Below, one piece after another: positions 8,298-9,815 of a stretch of 9,815 nt of DNA. The stretch spans positions 1 to 9,815 of the forward strand of contig CAZWZL010000059.1 of NCBI GenBank assembly GCA_964638515.1, read 5' to 3'. This stretch comes from CAYPGJ01 sp964638515. Lineage in GTDB: Bacteria; Planctomycetota; Phycisphaerae; Phycisphaerales; UBA1924. The notes under the pieces are model-generated. The model saw only the letters and a program-made list of their open reading frames with translations, ran no database searches and was not told the origin of the DNA. The stretch's first letter is position 1. Each line of letters opens with the position of its first letter. Made by a program: the position numbers and the translations under genes.

Positions 8298-9269
8298 CTA
8301 CTTCCCTTCCATCGCCCGCGCCATCGCGTGACCCATGTGCGCCGGCGTCTCGGCGATCTGCATCCCCGCCTTCTTCAACGCCTCGATCTTGCTCTCCGCG
8401 CCCCCCTCGCCACCCGAGATAATCGCCCCCGCGTGCCCCATCCTTCTCCCCGGCGGCGCAGTCCGACCCGCAATGAACGCGGCCATCGGCTTCGTCACGT
8501 ACTGCCGCGCAAACTCAGCCGCGGCCTCTTCATCACTCCCCCCGATCTCCCCGATCATCAGGATCGCGTGCGTCTCCGGGTCCTCCTGAAACAAGCGCAG
8601 GCAATCAATGAAATTCACCCCGCGCACCGGATCACCCCCGATCCCCACGCACGTCGACTGCGCAAGCCCCAACTGCGATGTCTGCCACACCGCCTCGTAC
8701 GTCAGCGTCCCCGAGCGCGACACGATCCCCACCGACTTGCCCCGCTTCGCCTGCGAGATGTGCGTGTTGATGTACCCCGGCATGATCCCGATCTTGCACC
8801 CCGCGCTCGTGTACGGGTCCTTCGCCGAATCGCCGCTCCCCGTTTTCGGCCCCGGCGTGATCACCCCCGGACAGTTCGGCCCGATCAGCACGCTCTGCCG
8901 GTACGGCGGGCGCGATGCGTTGATCTCGTCCAACATCGCCCTCGCCTTCACCATGTCCGCCACCGGAATCCCCTCGGTGATCGCGCAGATCACCCGCACC
9001 TGCGCCTCCGCCGCCTCGAGAATCGCGTCCGCCGCGAACGCCGGCGGCACGAAGATCATCGTCGCGTCCGCCCCCGTCTCCCGCACGGCCGCGCCCACCG
9101 TGTCGAAGATCGGCAGCCCGTTCTCATCCTTCGACCCGCCCTTCCCCGGCGTCACCCCCCCCACCATCTTCGTGCCGTAATGCAGACAGCCCCGGGTGTG
9201 CAGGGCCCCGAACGAGCCCGTGATGCCCTGACAAAGGACGCGCGTGTTCGCATTGACGAGAATGGCCAT
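8298..9269 (-). CDS. sucD: Succinyl-CoA synthetase (ADP/GDP-forming) alpha subunit with extra loops
   Basis: Alpha subunit of the TCA-cycle enzyme that converts succinyl-CoA to succinate with substrate-level nucleotide phosphorylation; it binds CoA and carries the phospho-histidine. Length 323 residues against about 290 in E. coli. CoA-binding Rossmann region: CQGITGSFGALHT (13-25) and YGTKMVGGVTPGKGG (31-45). Then IGPNCPGVITPG (129-140), GIVSRSGTLTYEA (181-193), CVGIGGDP (207-214), IGEIGG (239-244) and RRMGHAGAI with active-site His279. Extra residues lie at about 116-127 (INASRPPYRQSV), 141-157 (between ITPG and CKIG) and 168-178. The start at 9269 fits the family N-terminus (MAILVNANTRVLCQGITG), although no Shine-Dalgarno is visible. 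No sucC (beta subunit) lies on either side in the window: upstream is a divergent gene, downstream an aldehyde dehydrogenase. The beta subunit must be encoded elsewhere. Confidence 0.96.
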   Translation of the reverse strand: MAILVNANTRVLCQGITGSFGALHTRGCLHYGTKMVGGVTPGKGGSKDENGLPIFDTVGAAVRETGADATMIFVPPAFAADAILEAAEAQVRVICAITEGIPVADMVKARAMLDEINASRPPYRQSVLIGPNCPGVITPGPKTGSGDSAKDPYTSAGCKIGIMPGYINTHISQAKRGKSVGIVSRSGTLTYEAVWQTSQLGLAQSTCVGIGGDPVRGVNFIDCLRLFQEDPETHAILMIGEIGGSDEEAAAEFARQYVTKPMAAFIAGRTAPPGRRMGHAGAIISGGEGGAESKIEALKKAGMQIAETPAHMGHAMARAMEGK

Positions 9270-9541
9270 GGGGCGGAGAGAATAGCGGATCGGACGCGGG
9301 GTCCGCGGATGGCTTCGCGTTGGCTTTGCCCGCTGCCGGCGGCATAGACGCGCTCGCCCGCGCGGCCACGCCCGAACACGCCGTCTGCCTCGATCGCCGT
9401 CCGGCCTCTCATGCCATGTGCCACGAAAACGAGGAATGTGATCTCGGACCTTGTTTCGGGGGAACCGCGCGGTACGCTCAGGCCGTACAGGTCTCGACAG
9501 AAAGTTGTGGTTTCCGGGCCTGCTTGCGGGGAATCGTCGCC
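9270..9541. promoter_or_regulatory. Divergent intergenic region between sucD and the secreted SUMF1-like gene
   Basis: About 272 bases that should carry promoters for both divergent genes. No Shine-Dalgarno is seen before sucD. On the plus strand a GGGGA about 8 bases before the ATG at 9542 may serve as a weak one. A short inverted repeat (GTACG, 7-base spacer, CGTAC) lies at 9472-9488. No convincing -35/-10 pair was found and no other gene is supported here. Confidence 0.4.
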
Positions 9542-9815
9542 ATGCGTGCGTGCGAGAGAGAGCCGAATCGTCAGCGAAGCAACGCGAGCCTTCGTCGTCT
9601 CGCTTTAAGCGCGCCCGCGCTCAGTCTCGTCCTCGCCCTCGTCTCCCCCGCCTCCGCCCGCCCCGCGCCACCCTCCTACGGCCACGACTTCGTCACCATC
9701 ACCCATGCCGGCAATCGCGCCGCGCTCGAATCCGAACGCGTCTTCGGCGCCTCCTTCGCAGGCTTCCCCAACCTCGGCGCCGTCAACTACGAGTACCGCA
9801 TCGCCCGCACCGAAC
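9542..9815 (+). CDS. Secreted SUMF1/formylglycine-generating-enzyme-like protein, 3'-truncated by window edge
   Basis: The frame is open from ATG 9542 to the window end, giving 91 residues. Residues 18-39 form a signal peptide: Arg-Arg, then LALSAPALSLVLALVSPASA with a probable Ala-Ser-Ala cleavage site, followed by RPAPPSYGHDF. The mature start, HDFVTITHAGNRAALESE and FPNLGAVNYEYRIARTE, resembles the beginning of secreted planctomycete SUMF1/EgtB/PvdO-like proteins, where a (V/I)xxxGN segment is followed by GxVxYxYRIxxxEVTNAQ. The window stops right before the expected VTN. The catalytic domain is not visible, so function is inferred only from this N-terminal resemblance. Another domain class is possible, but an exported protein is well supported. 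Confidence 0.6.
   Translation, partial: MRACEREPNRQRSNASLRRLALSAPALSLVLALVSPASARPAPPSYGHDFVTITHAGNRAALESERVFGASFAGFPNLGAVNYEYRIARTE

Noticed and set aside
8328..9347. 339-codon plus-strand frame opposite sucD
   Set aside because: Arg/His/Pro-rich antisense shadow; sucD on the minus strand is unmistakable.
9447..9474. TTGTTT with TACGCT 16 bases later as a promoter for the SUMF1-like gene
   Set aside because: The -10 matches at only three of six positions; not above chance in this sequence.
9411..9608. 65-codon plus-strand frame ending at 9608
   Set aside because: Overlaps out of phase the frame that holds the signal peptide and runs to the window edge; no domain resemblance.

Overview
The window looks like chromosomal DNA of a high-GC planctomycete-like bacterium, probably Phycisphaerae-related. 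The reasons are the paired C-terminal dockerin-like modules (GDVNxDG..NFADLN.VLS.FG) on two unrelated secreted hydrolases, a secreted protein with a start typical of planctomycete SUMF1-type proteins, and a VCBS/FG-GAP remnant. This taxonomic call is inference. The window also contains a 100-base run of N, so it comes from a draft assembly.

Layout, left to right. (1) 1-2171, plus: aconitase A, missing its N-terminal part at the window edge. (2) 2168-3028, plus: a gene of lower GC resembling the DUF5677 family. Its likely first 36 codons, which overlap the aconitase stop as ATGA, are separated from the rest by an in-frame TGA. (3) 2964-3914, minus: a secreted SGNH/GDSL-like protein with a dockerin-like tail, interrupted by the N gap at 3105-3204. 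(4) 4049-5020, plus: a diacylglycerol/sphingosine kinase-like lipid kinase. (5) 4968-6101, minus: a secreted alpha/beta-hydrolase esterase with a dockerin-like tail. (6) 6102-6662: mostly non-coding, holding one orphan VCBS repeat remnant behind a strong Shine-Dalgarno site. (7) 6663-8180, minus: an ALDH1/2-like aldehyde dehydrogenase. (8) 8298-9269, minus: succinyl-CoA synthetase alpha subunit, with extra loops and no sucC next to it. (9) 9542-9815, plus: the start of a secreted SUMF1-like protein that runs off the right edge.

Functionally, aconitase and SucD are TCA-cycle enzymes, and the aldehyde dehydrogenase feeds carboxylic acids into central metabolism. The two dockerin-tailed hydrolases look like exported enzymes acting on esters or similar substrates outside the cytoplasm. 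The genes do not form one obvious operon: strands alternate, and both dockerin genes meet their convergent neighbours in short 3' overlaps.

I found no tRNA, rRNA, CRISPR array, insertion sequence or phage gene, and no convincing new multigene system. The most useful leads are the interrupted DUF5677-like gene, the duplicated dockerin-like modules and the overlaps they create, the VCBS remnant, and the enlarged SucD.
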